Source of the DNA: Hsuehochloa calcarea
Taxonomy: Eukaryota; Streptophyta; Magnoliopsida; Poales; Poaceae
Assembly (NCBI GenBank): GCA_036346395.1
Contig: CM070609.1
Location: forward strand, 52,152,777 to 52,216,776
DNA length: 64,000 nucleotides
Direction of reading: 5' to 3'
Shown here: piece after piece, positions 20,802-32,359 of the stretch
Layout: every line of letters begins with the position of its first letter
How positions within the stretch are numbered: position 1 is the first letter of the stretch
Notes under the pieces: model-generated
The model's database searches: none
Told to the model about the DNA's origin: nothing
What the model saw: the letters and a program-made list of their open reading frames with translations, nothing else
Made by a program: the position numbers and the translations under genes

Positions 20802-23800
20802 TGTGAGACCCCGGTTTATCGGGCTTGTAATGCTTAACCATCCACTTGGTCCTAGCATCACAAATCAGATAATCCGAGACTCGAGACATGTATACTTCCG
20901 AATCTGATATACACACCTCTTTACAAAGTTCATGCATCAATTCCATTCATTCACATAGAACCGAAGCAAAAACAACAACCAGAAGATAACATAAATAAAG
21001 GATAGTCATTACAAAAGAGAGGCCGACCGGCCAAATGACAAATACATAAAGAAATTTAACAGCGGAAGCAAAAGTGCCATAAGATGGCCATAAACCAAAA
21101 GAGCCAATCAGTGTGCCTTTAACCCACAAGGCAACCGACCGGACCGCCAAGCTAGTCGTCGAATCCACAGCACAACTCGCAAAAGTGAGGCCCTTGTGAT
21201 GAGGACATCACTTCTTCGGATATACACAACACTCCTCCACTTGATATTCAAGGACCAATCACTAGAGCTCGCGCCCGACAATTGAATTTACATGTGAGCT
21301 CGTTCCTAAGTACTTCTTTTTGTTCATTTGAGAATCGATTACTACCTAATGATTTAATTATGATTAGCAACCATGGAGAGGATCAAGAAGTACTTGGAGA
21401 AGGGCTACGAGGCGCACGAGTCCAGCAAGGGTGGTCGAATCATGTTGGATGTCCAACTCAAGCCGACTTCGAATCAATTCGGAGTCCGAGGACCAGGCCG
21501 CACTAAAGCGGACGCTTGGATCGCATCGGACTCCGTTTTGGGCGTCCCACATATGTATGGAAAGCTGAGAAGATAACCTTTCCAATGGATCTGGTCTCAT
21601 ATCAAAATTCCTTCTGAGTCAGCGGGAATCGTCGAAACAAGTGGACATCCAGAATCTATCGAGTCTTTGCGACACCGTCTTTTGGGCCGTTTGGCTTTGT
21701 ATCGTGTTGGAGTCCATTGGGGACGCGTCCGAGGGTTTTGCACGCCCCTTACTCCTTTATATACAGCTGCCACGCCCACCATTAGGGTTGGGTTTTGCTT
21801 AGATTAATTCTGTCTTTGAACAGTTTCGCCGTCATCGGTTTGTGAAACCCCAATTTTTGAGTGCTTCATCAATATATCTGCAATTTGGTTGTGTTCTTCC
21901 TTGTTCTTGCTTGTGTTCTTCGATTCGCGGCGAGTTAGCCTTCTTAGCAAGGTCAGCAGGCAGCGCCGCGGTTGATAACTGAGAGATGTGGTGCTGCGAT
22001 TGCGGGGTTAGGAGCGTGTCGTTCGGAAGCCGGATCGATTTGTGTCGCGCCTCCACCAAATCGAACATACCCAGAACCTGTTGGAAGATCGGGACCCCGT
22101 TCCCGTCACCTTGGGGCTCACCTTCTTCCTCTGCAAACAAAAGCAGACCAGCAAAAGCTGGGTGAGTACTTTGAATGTACTACTTAAGATATATAAGAAT
22201 GATATGAGACTGAACAATAACTATATGCAAGCTTATTTAAGTGGAGCGAGGCTAGGACTTAAATTTTTAAGCATAAAGCGAGTTTTATTTGCAATAATGT
22301 AGTACATTGAAAAGCAAGTTAACAAATCTGTTTTTAATGTTCAAATAAGCGTAAATGACAACAATATAACGGTAGATGTATGACAACAACAATCACGAAG
22401 TGACTAAACCATTAGTCACCACAACAATAGCATGAATTACCCATTCATGCCAACCATATCAAATTTTAATTTTAAAAGGTTGTAGTCTAGTTCTTGCACG
22501 ACCTTACCAAGCATGTCCATAACCTAGGGCGAGGCTATTGAATAGTTTTATAACTGCGAGGGTGTACCAATGTACCCACGCGCAGACCGCCTTTTGCCAA
22601 GCTATTAAGCACACTTCCTTAGGTATGCCGGCACGGCTAAGCCCTACGAGACATTTCCAATATTGTGAATTATTCACGAGCGCCGTATGGATAGAAATCC
22701 ATACGTTGTGTGAGTCATTGTAAAGCCTCGGTCAACTACCCGTCGCGAGTAAAGCCTTGGACAACTACAATGCTCCTCGAGGTGGAGAGCCTACCGGAAT
22801 CTCCACCACCGCACACCCAACACAAGAACACGAGAACACATATCATGTTTCACACCACACACACAACCCCTCCTGCGACTCGGAGATAACCCACGCCAAA
22901 GTACTAAGTCAAGAGAGGTCCCATATCCCTCTCGCGTGGTTAGCACGCATAAGCGCTTAGCTTAGTGACACAACTAACAATTCGGTCCTTAGGGACACAG
23001 GCACCTTTCCTTGTCACACCCAACAATCACACCAACATGCCATTGTGCCCAAGCCAAATCATTTTGTTTCATTTTCGGTTTTACAAAACAAAAGCATAAG
23101 GTCTTGAACCAAAATAAACAAAATGAGTTGTGTGATCAAGGTCATCGACTAAGTCGATAACCCCAATTCTACCGGTAGCTAAGCATTTCTAAGCATGACA
23201 TCGCAAAGCGATAAAGAGCATAATAAAATCACCGGGCTCTAATTCACGTGATGATAATAACTTATGGTTGTGGCGGGGATAACATTTTAATGGCAACAAT
23301 GCATTAGGAATAGCTACCTCTAAGCAGGCAAAAATAATTGGACACAAAAGCAATGCATACATATAGTTTGTAAACAAGATATTAGACTTTGAAAGTAATG
23401 GGACATTTATGATCAAATATCTTGCCTTCTTTGAAGCTTCATTTGTTTTCTTTGCAGAGGATCACTCTCGATATTATCAATATTATGCAACCTATCGAAA
23501 GAACCAACAAGAACCAATAAGGCAAGGAAACCGAAAAGATCCAACAGTCAACTTCAACAAAAAGCTCTCAAATTTTTACGGAAGAAAGAGCATGATTTTA
23601 ATGAACTAATACAACAAGAACCAATTAATTTGGATTCTCAATGCAAAAGTTATAGCCAAAACATTTTGATCGGCGAGAAAATGAAAAACAATACTATTCA
23701 CCTAAGCAATGATTTTAGTGAAATTTTCTAGAATGATCTGACTACTGAAATTTTTATGATAAATCAAGCATCGTATAAGATGAACATTGCTTGGATTCAT

Positions 23801-25994
23801 CTTATTTGAAGCTTTCAATAATTAGTTATGAGTTTTCTAAGGTTCACTATTTTTACATTGCAAAGATAATCGGTTTAATGCTTACTTTCAAAATAAATCT
23901 TTTACGCTCTTGAGATAAATGAGCAACCTATCTTTGAAATAAGTTTACTAAGAATGAAAAATAATGGCACTTTGGTTTTATCATTCTTAAAGTTCTGTAA
24001 AATTACTTATGCATTTTGGAAGATAAAATTATTTTTGATTGATAAATAACTCCTCTCGGAAATTCAGAAATTAGAAATGGCGTGGCGAGCGAGGCGTCGA
24101 TCTTGGATCCGACGGTCGCGTCCCAGCCTTGCTACGCGCTGCGGATTCACAAACCCTAAGCGCTCACCGTTGGATCGGATCCAGCGGTTCCGCGTCAGAT
24201 CGAGCGTCCGCGGTCCGAGCGTTCACGCGCCGCGGCCGTGGATCGGGATCCAGCGATTCACGTTGATCAGAGAGTTCGTGGTCGAGCGTTTATTCAGATC
24301 TGGACCGTTGATCTTGGATCCAACGGTCCACGCGGATCGAACCGTTCGAGCGTTCATTACGCTATGGGCGTCGATCGAAGATCGGGCGGTGGTCGACAAA
24401 AAGCGGCGCTCCAAGGCTTAACGATTGCTCGTCAGGCAAAATTGGCGGAGGCGAACTCCGACTAATTGCAGGCAATCTAAAGCACGGCTATGCTAACCAA
24501 GAGCACCAATATGATCTCAATACTAATGCGCTTCTCTGGCGGCAAAGAATCGAGCAATGGATGACTTCTGTACCGAGGAAGAAAGGGGATGACTCACGGC
24601 GAAAGAGAATTTTCCTAAAAGAGCTGATCTCTGCGATTAAAAGCAAAATTGATTGAGGGCTTACGATCACGAGAGATGAGAGTAAGCGAGAGGGAACAAG
24701 GAATTTGAAAATGGTGCACTTACGAGCTAAAGAAGAAGATCACCCTCTTGGTGAAAGGGGAAAGCGAAGTTGTGCTGCTCTTGCCAAAAGTAAAATTGTG
24801 AGAGGTTAATACTCCATGAGGTGTTAAGCAGCGAGGAAGCAACGATTCGGATGAGAGGGCCAGGAACACCACTTTCACCGAAGAACTTGAAGCTTCAACA
24901 ATGGTGGCCGAGAGCAATTTTTACGATTGAGCTCACTCAGTGTTCTAGAAGCGATGCTGGAGCTCAAGGGTGTTTAAAGGAGGATAAGGAAGCCACTGGA
25001 GGAGTCTTATAGGCCGAAGAGCAAGGAGGAAGCAACGGCATGAAAAACGGCGATGCACTGTGCTGAGGTCGACTGAGGGTGATGGGAGCAAGTGCACTCG
25101 AGGAGGGCGAAGACTTGAGCGTGATGCAGTGCTCATTAATCTTGAGAGTCGTTGGCGAAAGCGAGAGGTGACCGACATTTTGCCACGCTCTGCACTTTTC
25201 ACGGCCCGCTGTTGACTCATTTGGCCTTGCGCGAGGAAGACGAAGGCGAACAGCCGTTGGATTTAATCAGACGGCGCCCACTCAATTCAATATCTTCGAC
25301 AGTCCGAACCTTCCCTCTTTTAAGAGCCGCGATCTCTGATGAGCGGTTCAAAGCGAGAGGAGGATCGGCGGTCGAGCGTTACCTCGAGCGCGAACCGACG
25401 ATCAAGATCTAACGGTCCGAAATTGAAAGCGCCGAGGTGGTGAGTCGGTGCGATTAGTTGATCCGTCGAACCGATGGCTTGAACCCTTGTGTGACTTGAG
25501 TCAAGGAATAGTAAAAGCTGATTTTGAGTTATTTCTTTGGTGACTTAGGATAATTTATTCAGATAGCAAACAAGCTCCAAAAATTATGAAATTTTAACTG
25601 GAGCTTGCTGGCAGAAGGAGGAATCTTATATAAAATTTTCAGAGACTTTTATGCACTGCATTTTTCTCTAAAAATTCCAGAAGGCTATTTTAGGAGTTTG
25701 ACTAATGTTTGACTTGTCTCAAAAATTATCAAATAATTTCTGAAAATTATGAAATAATTCTGAGGTGTTAAACATCACTCCTAGGTTCAATGAAAATTAT
25801 TTTCAAAGGTTGGGCACAAGATTTTCATGAAGGAGATTTGTGTTGGTGTCCAAATGGCAATTTGTTTTTTGATTTCACATAATTTCTTTACAAAAATTAT
25901 GGAACTGATTACAAAAATCAAGACCAGAGAAAAAGTTTTAATTTCTCTTCATTTTTATTACATTTGAAACACAAACCAATTTTGGGATGTTACA
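20802..25994 (-). mobile_element. Solo LTR of the A/B gypsy family, reverse orientation
   Basis: Read on the minus strand this is one LTR from TGTAACATCCC (25994) to GGTCTCACA (20802), about 4.28 kb once the inner 912-bp insert and its duplication are removed. No internal region remains, so it is the product of LTR-LTR recombination. Exact ATGGC duplications flank it. It lies head to head with the LTR of A, giving long inverted arms. No gene is present. The CTATTCGAATAG site is damaged (CTATTGAATAG near 22535). Confidence 0.9.
21197..22108 (+). mobile_element. 912-bp solo LTR of another family, nested in the solo LTR
   Basis: The insert begins TGATGAGG, ends CCCGTCA, and is flanked by exact CCTTG copies (21192-21196 and 22109-22113). 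It has LTR character: a TATATA site at about 21755, a downstream pyrimidine-rich leader-like region, and TG...CA ends. From 21198 to about 21506 it keeps an open frame with GPITRARARQLNLHVSSFL and LLPND-IMI, which I recognise as the C-terminal tail of grass gypsy polyproteins whose pol runs into the LTR. The family name is not assigned. It could instead be a very small non-autonomous element. Confidence 0.75.
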
Positions 25995-28900
25995 ATGGCG
26001 TGCACAGAACTGGAGCAGCGATGGGTCACCTCGATGACCACCTTTTAACGACTCTCTCTGCTTGCATTAATTGCCCGTCGTGCACCGCCCTCAAAAGTCC
26101 ATTGCTCAACTGCTCCCGTCGCTCTCAAGTGCTCCCATGGTAGGTTTGACCCGAGAGGGTTTATTGCCGTTGCCCCCTGCCTTCTCAGCTATTTAAGCTC
26201 CATTGCTTCCCCTTTGGCTTCCTTTAGCATTTCCGCAACTCTAGCTAGCACTTCAGTGTTTGTTTGAGCTGCATTCATCCGAAACCATTTCGGCCGCCAT
26301 TGCCGAGCTTCAAGCTCACGGTGAAGGCGGTACCGCAGTGGCTTTTCCTCTCAAATTCTTATTCCCTCTGCTACCACTTGTTTTTCTTGAGCTTAACCCT
26401 CGCTCAATTTCACTTATCATCCTCAGGGCTTGGCTGAATTGGAGATTTTCCATTTTCGGCCGAAAGCACCTCTTTTCGTCATCAGAACAGCTCCAACCTC
26501 CTCTGTGTCTTTCCCGTGCTCAGGTAACTCCACATTAGTCCCTAGATGTTTGGCACTAGCTTCCTTGGACCGCAGCGGAGCTTCTTTGCATTTTTTGTTT
26601 TTTGGCCATTTTTGTCACCTCTGTAAACTTCGGCTTGCTGGCGTTCTAGAACGCCGCAGCCGCAATTTTTGGTCGCATTGTGTGTGCAAAGCTATTGCGG
26701 ACCCATTTTGGGCCTTTGCTCGCACCGCCGTGACCAGAGTCGCCGGCGGTGAGCCTCCTTTCACCGTCGAGTTTTGTCGGTTGAACTGGGCGCGAGCATT
26801 TTGAACGTGGTTCGCTGTGGACCGTCGATCCTTAGATCAACGGTCCACAATCGCGTGAACGTTCGGACCATCCGAACGCGGCGATCCATGTGTACCGTAG
26901 GATTTTAGATCAATGGCTCAGATTCGAGTGAACGTTCGGACCTTCCGAACGTCTCGATCCACATGGACCGTTGGATCTAAATCCAACGGTGAACGTATGA
27001 GCCGCGCGCGTGGGCCATTGGATTTCGGATCTACGGCTCAGGCTCGCGTGAACGTTCGGACCGGTCGAAGGTCCCTTCGTTGTGAGCCGTCCATCTCAAG
27101 ATCAACGATCCAAGTTCGTCCACGTTGTTTTAATTTCGGATTTTCCCGAGAGGATTATTTGTTAACTGAAAAAAATAAAATTAACTTGTAAAATGCATAA
27201 CTATTTCATTTTAATTCCTTTTCTGTTCATTCAAATTTTGTTAGTCATGTTTTTAACTAAACTTTAATCTAAAAATGGTTCTAACCTCATTTTAGTTCCA
27301 GAAATTATTGCGAAGGTTTTAGTTGCAATGAATAGTAGCATTTGTGATTTATAAGGCTGGGCAGATTTGTTTTTCTCATATCTTTTGCATTAAGAATCCA
27401 AATCAATTGTCTCTTATTTCTAAATTCCTTATAAATCATGCCCTTGCTGCTGTAAAATTTTCAAAGCATTTGGAGAAAGTTTTCTGTTGAGTTTTTGTGT
27501 TTTCTTCGTTCTTATCGGTTCTTTTTCGCTTTCTCATTAGGTTCCGAAGAGCACATTGATAACCTAAGTGATCCTCAGCAACGTATTGAACAATAGTAAC
27601 AAGGCAAGCAGTTTGATCTTGTTAATCTCAGTATTTTTCAAGTTTAATATATTGTTTGCAACTTGTATGTATGCATTGCTATGTTGTGTTAAATTATGAT
27701 TAGTGGATCCTATAGTTGCATAATCTGTAGGAACTGATTATCCTCTACTACCTAAGCCTAGGTTATTTGCTGTGATTTGAGTTCGATGGATGAGCTCTTG
27801 TCACTTAGTAGATTGTGATTTGAAATTGATAAGAAATGCTTAGTTCCGGTAGTAATGGGCAATCATCGATTTTAGTCGATGATCTTGATCACACATCTAA
27901 TTATTACTCCTTTATGTCCAGCACTTGTGCTTTGTTATTTTGTAAAGACAAAATCTGAAAATGAAAAATTGATTTAGACTTGTGCAAGTGGTTGGATGGT
28001 GGGTTATTGGGTTTGTGGATGTCTTGCCTAAGTCAACAAGGACCGAACATCTTGTGTCACACTCTCCAACCAATTTTGTGTGCTAACCACGCGAGAGGGA
28101 TATGGGACCTCTCTTGACCGAGTACTTTGGCGTGTGTTATCTCCGAGTCGCAGGAGGGGGTTGTGTGTGTTGTGTGAAAAAGGATCTGTGTTAATGTGTT
28201 GGGTGTGCGGTGGTGGAGATTCCGGGTAGGTTCTCCACCTTGAGGGGCATCGTAGTTTTCCAAGGCTTTACCCACGAGGGGTAGTTGACCGAGGCTTTAC
28301 GATGACTCCGACACAACGTATGTGTTTCTATCCATACGGGCGGCTCACAGTTAATGCATAATATTGAAAATGTCTCGTAGGACTTAGTCGTGCCGGCATA
28401 ACCAAGGAAGTGTGCTTAATAGCTTGGTAAAAAGGCGGTCTGACGTGTCGGTACATTGGTACACCCCTGCAGGGATAAAACTATTCGAATAGCCTCATCC
28501 TAGGTTATGGACACGCTTGGTTAGGTTTTGCAAGAGTTAGACTACAACCTTTTAATTAAAATTGGACACGGTTGGCATGAATGGGTAATTCATGCTATTG
28601 TTGTGGTGACTAGTGGTTAGTCACTTCCAAGATGTTGTTGTCATCTATCTGTTGTTATTACTGTTGTCTTTTACTGTTATTTGAACATTAAAAACAGATT
28701 TGTCAACTTGCTTTTAAAATGTACTACATTATTGAAAATAAAGATTGCTTTGTGCCGAAAGTGAAACCTACAGCCCCACTTAAATAAGCTTGCATGTAGC
28801 AGATGTATAGGTCTGTTATTCTACACGTAAGTCTTGCGGAGTACAATTTTTGTACTCATTTGCTTTGCTTAACTATTTGTTGCAGAGGAGGAAGGTGAGC

Positions 28901-29302
28901 CCCAAGGGCCTCACTTTTGTAAGATGTGCTGCGGGTTTGACGACTAGCTCGGCGGTCCGGTCGGTTGCCTTGTGGGGTAAAGGCACACTGATTGGCTCTT
29001 TTGTTTATCGCCATCTTATGGCATTTCGCTTCCGCTGTCTAATTAGTTATTTGTATGATTTTGGCCGGTCGGCCTCTCCTTTGTAATAACTATCCTTAAT
29101 TTAGTTTAACTTCTGGTTTGTGCTTTTGCTTCGGTTCTACGTGAATGAATGGAATTGATGCATGGCTTTTTGTAAAGAGGTGTGTATACTGCATTTCTGG
29201 GAAGTATACATGTCTCGAGTCTCGGTTTATTTGATTTGTGATGCTAGGACCGAATGGATGGTTAAGCGTTACAAGCCTGATAAATCGAGGTCTCACATGT
29301 TT

Positions 29303-29994
29303 GTTCAAAGATGAGGTCTCATGTGTTTCCTCTCTCTTTTGATGTTTTTGGTGCTTCCTTGATCCGGTTGTTTTTTATTGGTCTCTTGACCTCTTTTACC
29401 TTGCTATGATGTGTGGGAATACTCCTAGGACCATCTAAATCATCAATCCCCTATGAGCAAGATTTGGATCAAGTTTTTCATTTTGCTAGGTTTTGGACAG
29501 TCCTTTGGTAAAACCTAAAAAGATCTAATCTTTGACGTGGATCTGGACGATCATCGCTAGGAATAGGTTCCAGATATCCTTAGGGAGGTGTGTTCCAAAT
29601 TTGGTCAAGTTTCCTCGGTTGAATCAAAAGTTGGACCAATTTTTATTTTGGTTTTGTGTGGTCTGCAGTGGTTCTAGACTAAATCGGTCCGACCGATTTC
29701 ACAACGGCGGTCAGACCGCCGACTATTCAGAAAGCCAGTTATTCGTCGGTCAGACCACCAGCTGTTCAGACCGCCAATTGGCCGTCGGTCAGACCGGTCC
29801 AGTGAGATCAAATCTCCATTCTTGAATCTTGTGTTTAAGGGGTTAATCTGATTCAGCACAAGGCTTCCTCTGTGCATTTACTTATCTTCTTAGCTTTCAT
29901 AGCTATTGAAGAAAAGTGCATATTGAATTTGATTAAAGTCAAAAATCAAGAAAGCGTCTATTCACCCCCCTCTAGTTGCCTTTCCGGTCCTACA
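29303..29994 (+). repeat. 5' LTR of Copia-1, last 0.69 kb
   Basis: Matches 61248-61940 of the 3' LTR nearly base for base and ends CGGTCCTACA. The first 1.2 kb of this LTR are absent; gypsy A's 3' end stands at 29297. A cluster of CGGTCNGACCG-type palindromes lies at about 29687-29806. Confidence 0.88.
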
Positions 29995-29996
29995 AG

Positions 29997-30010
29997 TGGT
30001 ATCAGAGCCC
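29997..30010 (+). other. Primer-binding site of Copia-1
   Basis: TGGTATCAGAGCCC follows the LTR end by two bases and fits initiator methionine tRNA. Confidence 0.88.
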
Positions 30011-30050
30011 GGTTAGCTCTTCTCATAGATCTTCACCGGTCTTTGGAGCC

Positions 30051-31244
30051 ATGGCGACTGACAAGTATTCGACCAAACCACATATTTTTGATGGAGTCAA
30101 TTTTGCTTACTGGAAGGCCCGCTTGCAGGCTTACATTGAGGCACAAGGGCACGCAATTTGTCTTAAAGTCAAAAATACTTATGTCGTGCCAGCCGATGAC
30201 GATGTGATCACTCCAGTTGTGGAGGCAAATAGCAAGGATCAAAATTTTCTGATTCAAGGCCTTAGCCGATCTGAGTTTGAGCATGTTGCACATTTGAGGT
30301 CTGCTCATGATATCTGGCGGACTCTCTGTGATTACCACGAGGGCTCCACTGCGATCAAGGAAGTAAGACAGAACCAACTCAAGAAAATATACTCCAAGAT
30401 CGAGCAAAGGCACAGTGAGTCTTTAGATGAGTGTGGGAAGGTTCTCTAAGATTCTTCATGATCTTGTTTGTTGACCTTGTTTTTACGAGTTTGGGAATGC
30501 CGCTGACTTTGGGTGCTCTTCATGTGAAGGTGCGGGAATGAAGATCACATCCATCGATGACAACACTTGTCATGAGTGAGCTTACCATAGATAAGTTATA
30601 CTCGAGGTTGAAGCGCATGAGATTGATTTCATCTCGCGTCTCCCCAAGGCAGTCGATGGCTTTAGTGGTCGACTCATCTAAGGGTAGTTCATCGATTCTT
30701 TGGATTTAAGCTCATCCGGTTTTCTTTATCGGCTTTGCATTCTTTGAGCGATGAGCAACTAGAGAAACTCCACGAGGATGATTTAGCCCTCCTTTACGCC
30801 AAATTCACGAGCATACAAAGTGAGAGAGGAAGGAGAGGTGGACCTATCACATGCTTTGAGTGTGGTGAGTCAAACCACATTCGCTCCCGGTGCCCCAAAC
30901 TAAAGGGCAAGGAGGAGAAGGACTCACGGAGGCGTCCTCAAGCTAGGGATGCGAAACCCAAGAAGATAAACTATCACAAGTTTGTCAGCCGGGTCCTTGC
31001 CGCTCTTGAGAATGTTAACATGAGCGATGTGGACTCGGAGACGGAGGACGACGAGGATGACTCCCGTGGCAAGAAGAAGGCACAGTATTTCACTGGCATG
31101 TGTTTCATGGCCAAGGACAGCCACGACATCAACTCCTCCAATGACGATGATCCCTTCAGCGATCCCGATGAGGTATGCCCTTCGCTTGCTGATATGAAAC
31201 GGGCTTTGGTTCTTGCTGAAAACAAAAAAGGAAAAGTAAGCTAA
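30051..31244 (+). pseudogene. Gag of Copia-1, N-terminal domain and first CCHC knuckle
   Basis: ATG 30051 opens MATDKYSTKPHIFDGVNF, followed by YWKARLQAYIEAQGHAI and ANSKDQNFLIQGLSRSEF, the copia Gag N-terminal domain (UBN2/DUF4219 type). The frame breaks at about 30449 and is degraded to about 30735. It then reads DEQLEKLHEDDLALLYAKF, the knuckle CFECGESNHIRSRCP at about 30858-30902, and an acidic patch (SETEDDEDD). Gag would build the particle and package RNA. The same start is seen in Copia-2 (56461), which supports the chosen ATG. Confidence 0.85.
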
Positions 31245-31266
31245 ATTGATTAAAAAATAGAACATT

Positions 31267-32354
31267 ATGATTGATAATTTGAACCTAGAAGTTGTTAGGC
31301 TCAAATCCATTAATCCTGATGATATTTGTGATTCCTGCTCTAGCTTGCTTAATGAATTGACATGTTTAAAATCTGCTCATTTCTCTGTTGTGAATCAATT
31401 GAAAAATGTTCTTGATGAAATAGAGTCTCTCAAGTCTAGTCCTGTTTGCATGAATGCTATTACTCTTGATGAGACTGCTTTAGCTGCTATCCCTTTATCT
31501 TGCTCTAACTGTGCCTTGCTTGAATTAAAATTAGATAGCACTATGAAAGAATTATAGAAATTTGATGCTAATCAAACTTGCGCTCATTGTAAAAATAATA
31601 GGATTAAAATGAAAGGGATGACAGAAATGGTTATGTACTCTAAATCTGCATCATGTGAAAATTGTCCTAAGCTCACAACTGAAATTGAAGCTCTAAACAA
31701 GACTCTAGAAGAAAAAGCTAAAATTGAAAAATCTATGTCTATTACTGCTTCTAAGAAAGTCATTGACTCTACCTGTTGTGTCTTGCAAGCTGAAGTTGAA
31801 ACAATTGTTGATAAGATACAAGAGGCTTTTAGAGTTAAATTTAAGGAGCAGTTGAATAGGATTAGGGATTCCTATTGTGTGTCTTGTGAGGCTTTGAAAG
31901 TTGAAGAGCTCTTCTTAAGAGTAAGCATGATGAGGCAATCAATTCAAGAAAGTGCACTAGATGTGAGGATTTAGCCAAAGAGAATGATTACCTCAAAGTG
32001 ACTTTTGAGAGGTTTTCTAGTGGGAAGAAGAACCTCAACATGATTCTTGACCAATCTAAAGTGAGTATGAAAAATAGTGACCTAGGTTTTAATTCCCTAG
32101 AGTATTCCAAGAACCATCCACCTAAGATTGCAAGAGTTGTTAAGAGTGGCCTGTTTGATGTAGAACCCCCTAAGCCATGTAAGGTTGCCTTTAGATCTGC
32201 AGGTTTTGCCCAAACTCTTTCCAGCAAGATAGGTGCTTCTGCTTCATCAGTACAGACCCCTCAAAAGGTCATGTATCATTGCACCTTCTGCAATAAAGAT
32301 GACCACATTGTTGAGTTCTGCTTCCCTAGAGCCAAGATTGAGAGAAAAGAGAGA
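31267..32354 (+). pseudogene. Gag of Copia-1, CxxC coiled coil and second knuckle
   Basis: Two frames (31267-31557 and 31609-31974), separated by a TAG, encode helical, Lys/Glu/Leu-rich sequence with repeated CxxC pairs: CDSC, CSNC, CAHC, CENC and CVSC. The frame from 31998 adds NLNMILDQSKVSMKNSDLGF and a second knuckle CTFCNKDDHIVEFC just before G-inv's insertion point. The same order occurs in Copia-2. The role of the CxxC coiled coil is not known to me; structural assembly of Gag is a reasonable guess. Confidence 0.75.
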
Positions 32355-32359
32355 ATGAG
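32355..32359 (+). repeat. Left target duplication of G-inv (ATGAG)
   Basis: ATGAG precedes TGTCGAACCC and is repeated exactly at 44006-44010 after GGGCTGTTACA. Confidence 0.92.

Larger units (their letters stand above)
1..29297 (+). mobile_element. Gypsy element A (long-LTR chromodomain Ty3/gypsy), interrupted host copy
   Basis: A Ty3/gypsy retrotransposon whose left end lies outside the window. Visible parts are the 3' half of its 5' LTR (1-1998), a short gag piece (1999-2213), the rest of gag-pol (15687-19853) and the 3' LTR (19903-29297). Gypsy B (2214-15681) splits its gag, and a reversed solo LTR (20802-25994) splits its 3' LTR. The order gag, protease, RT, RNase H, integrase, chromodomain and the LTR of about 4.2 kb fit the Tekay/Del type of chromovirus; the clade name is inference from protein motifs. 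It is dead: the primer site is deleted and pol carries several stops. Removing the inserts would leave an element of about 13 kb. Its right LTR ends exactly at 29297, where Copia-1 LTR sequence begins, so A probably sits inside the 5' LTR of Copia-1. Confidence 0.88.
19903..29297 (+). repeat. 3' LTR of gypsy A, split by a solo LTR
   Basis: The LTR is in two pieces, 19903-20801 and 26000-29297, together about 4.2 kb. It starts TGTAACATCCC and ends GAGGTCTCACA. It is visibly diverged from the B LTRs, which fits A being older. Palindromic arrays lie at 20500-20740 and 26815-27120, a TATA-like CTATTTAAG at about 26189-26197, and the CTATTCGAATAG module at 28481-28492. There is no gene. Confidence 0.88.

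Noticed and set aside
22538..23016. Plus-strand frames in the solo LTR
   Set aside because: Antisense to LTR sequence that is non-coding in all other copies.
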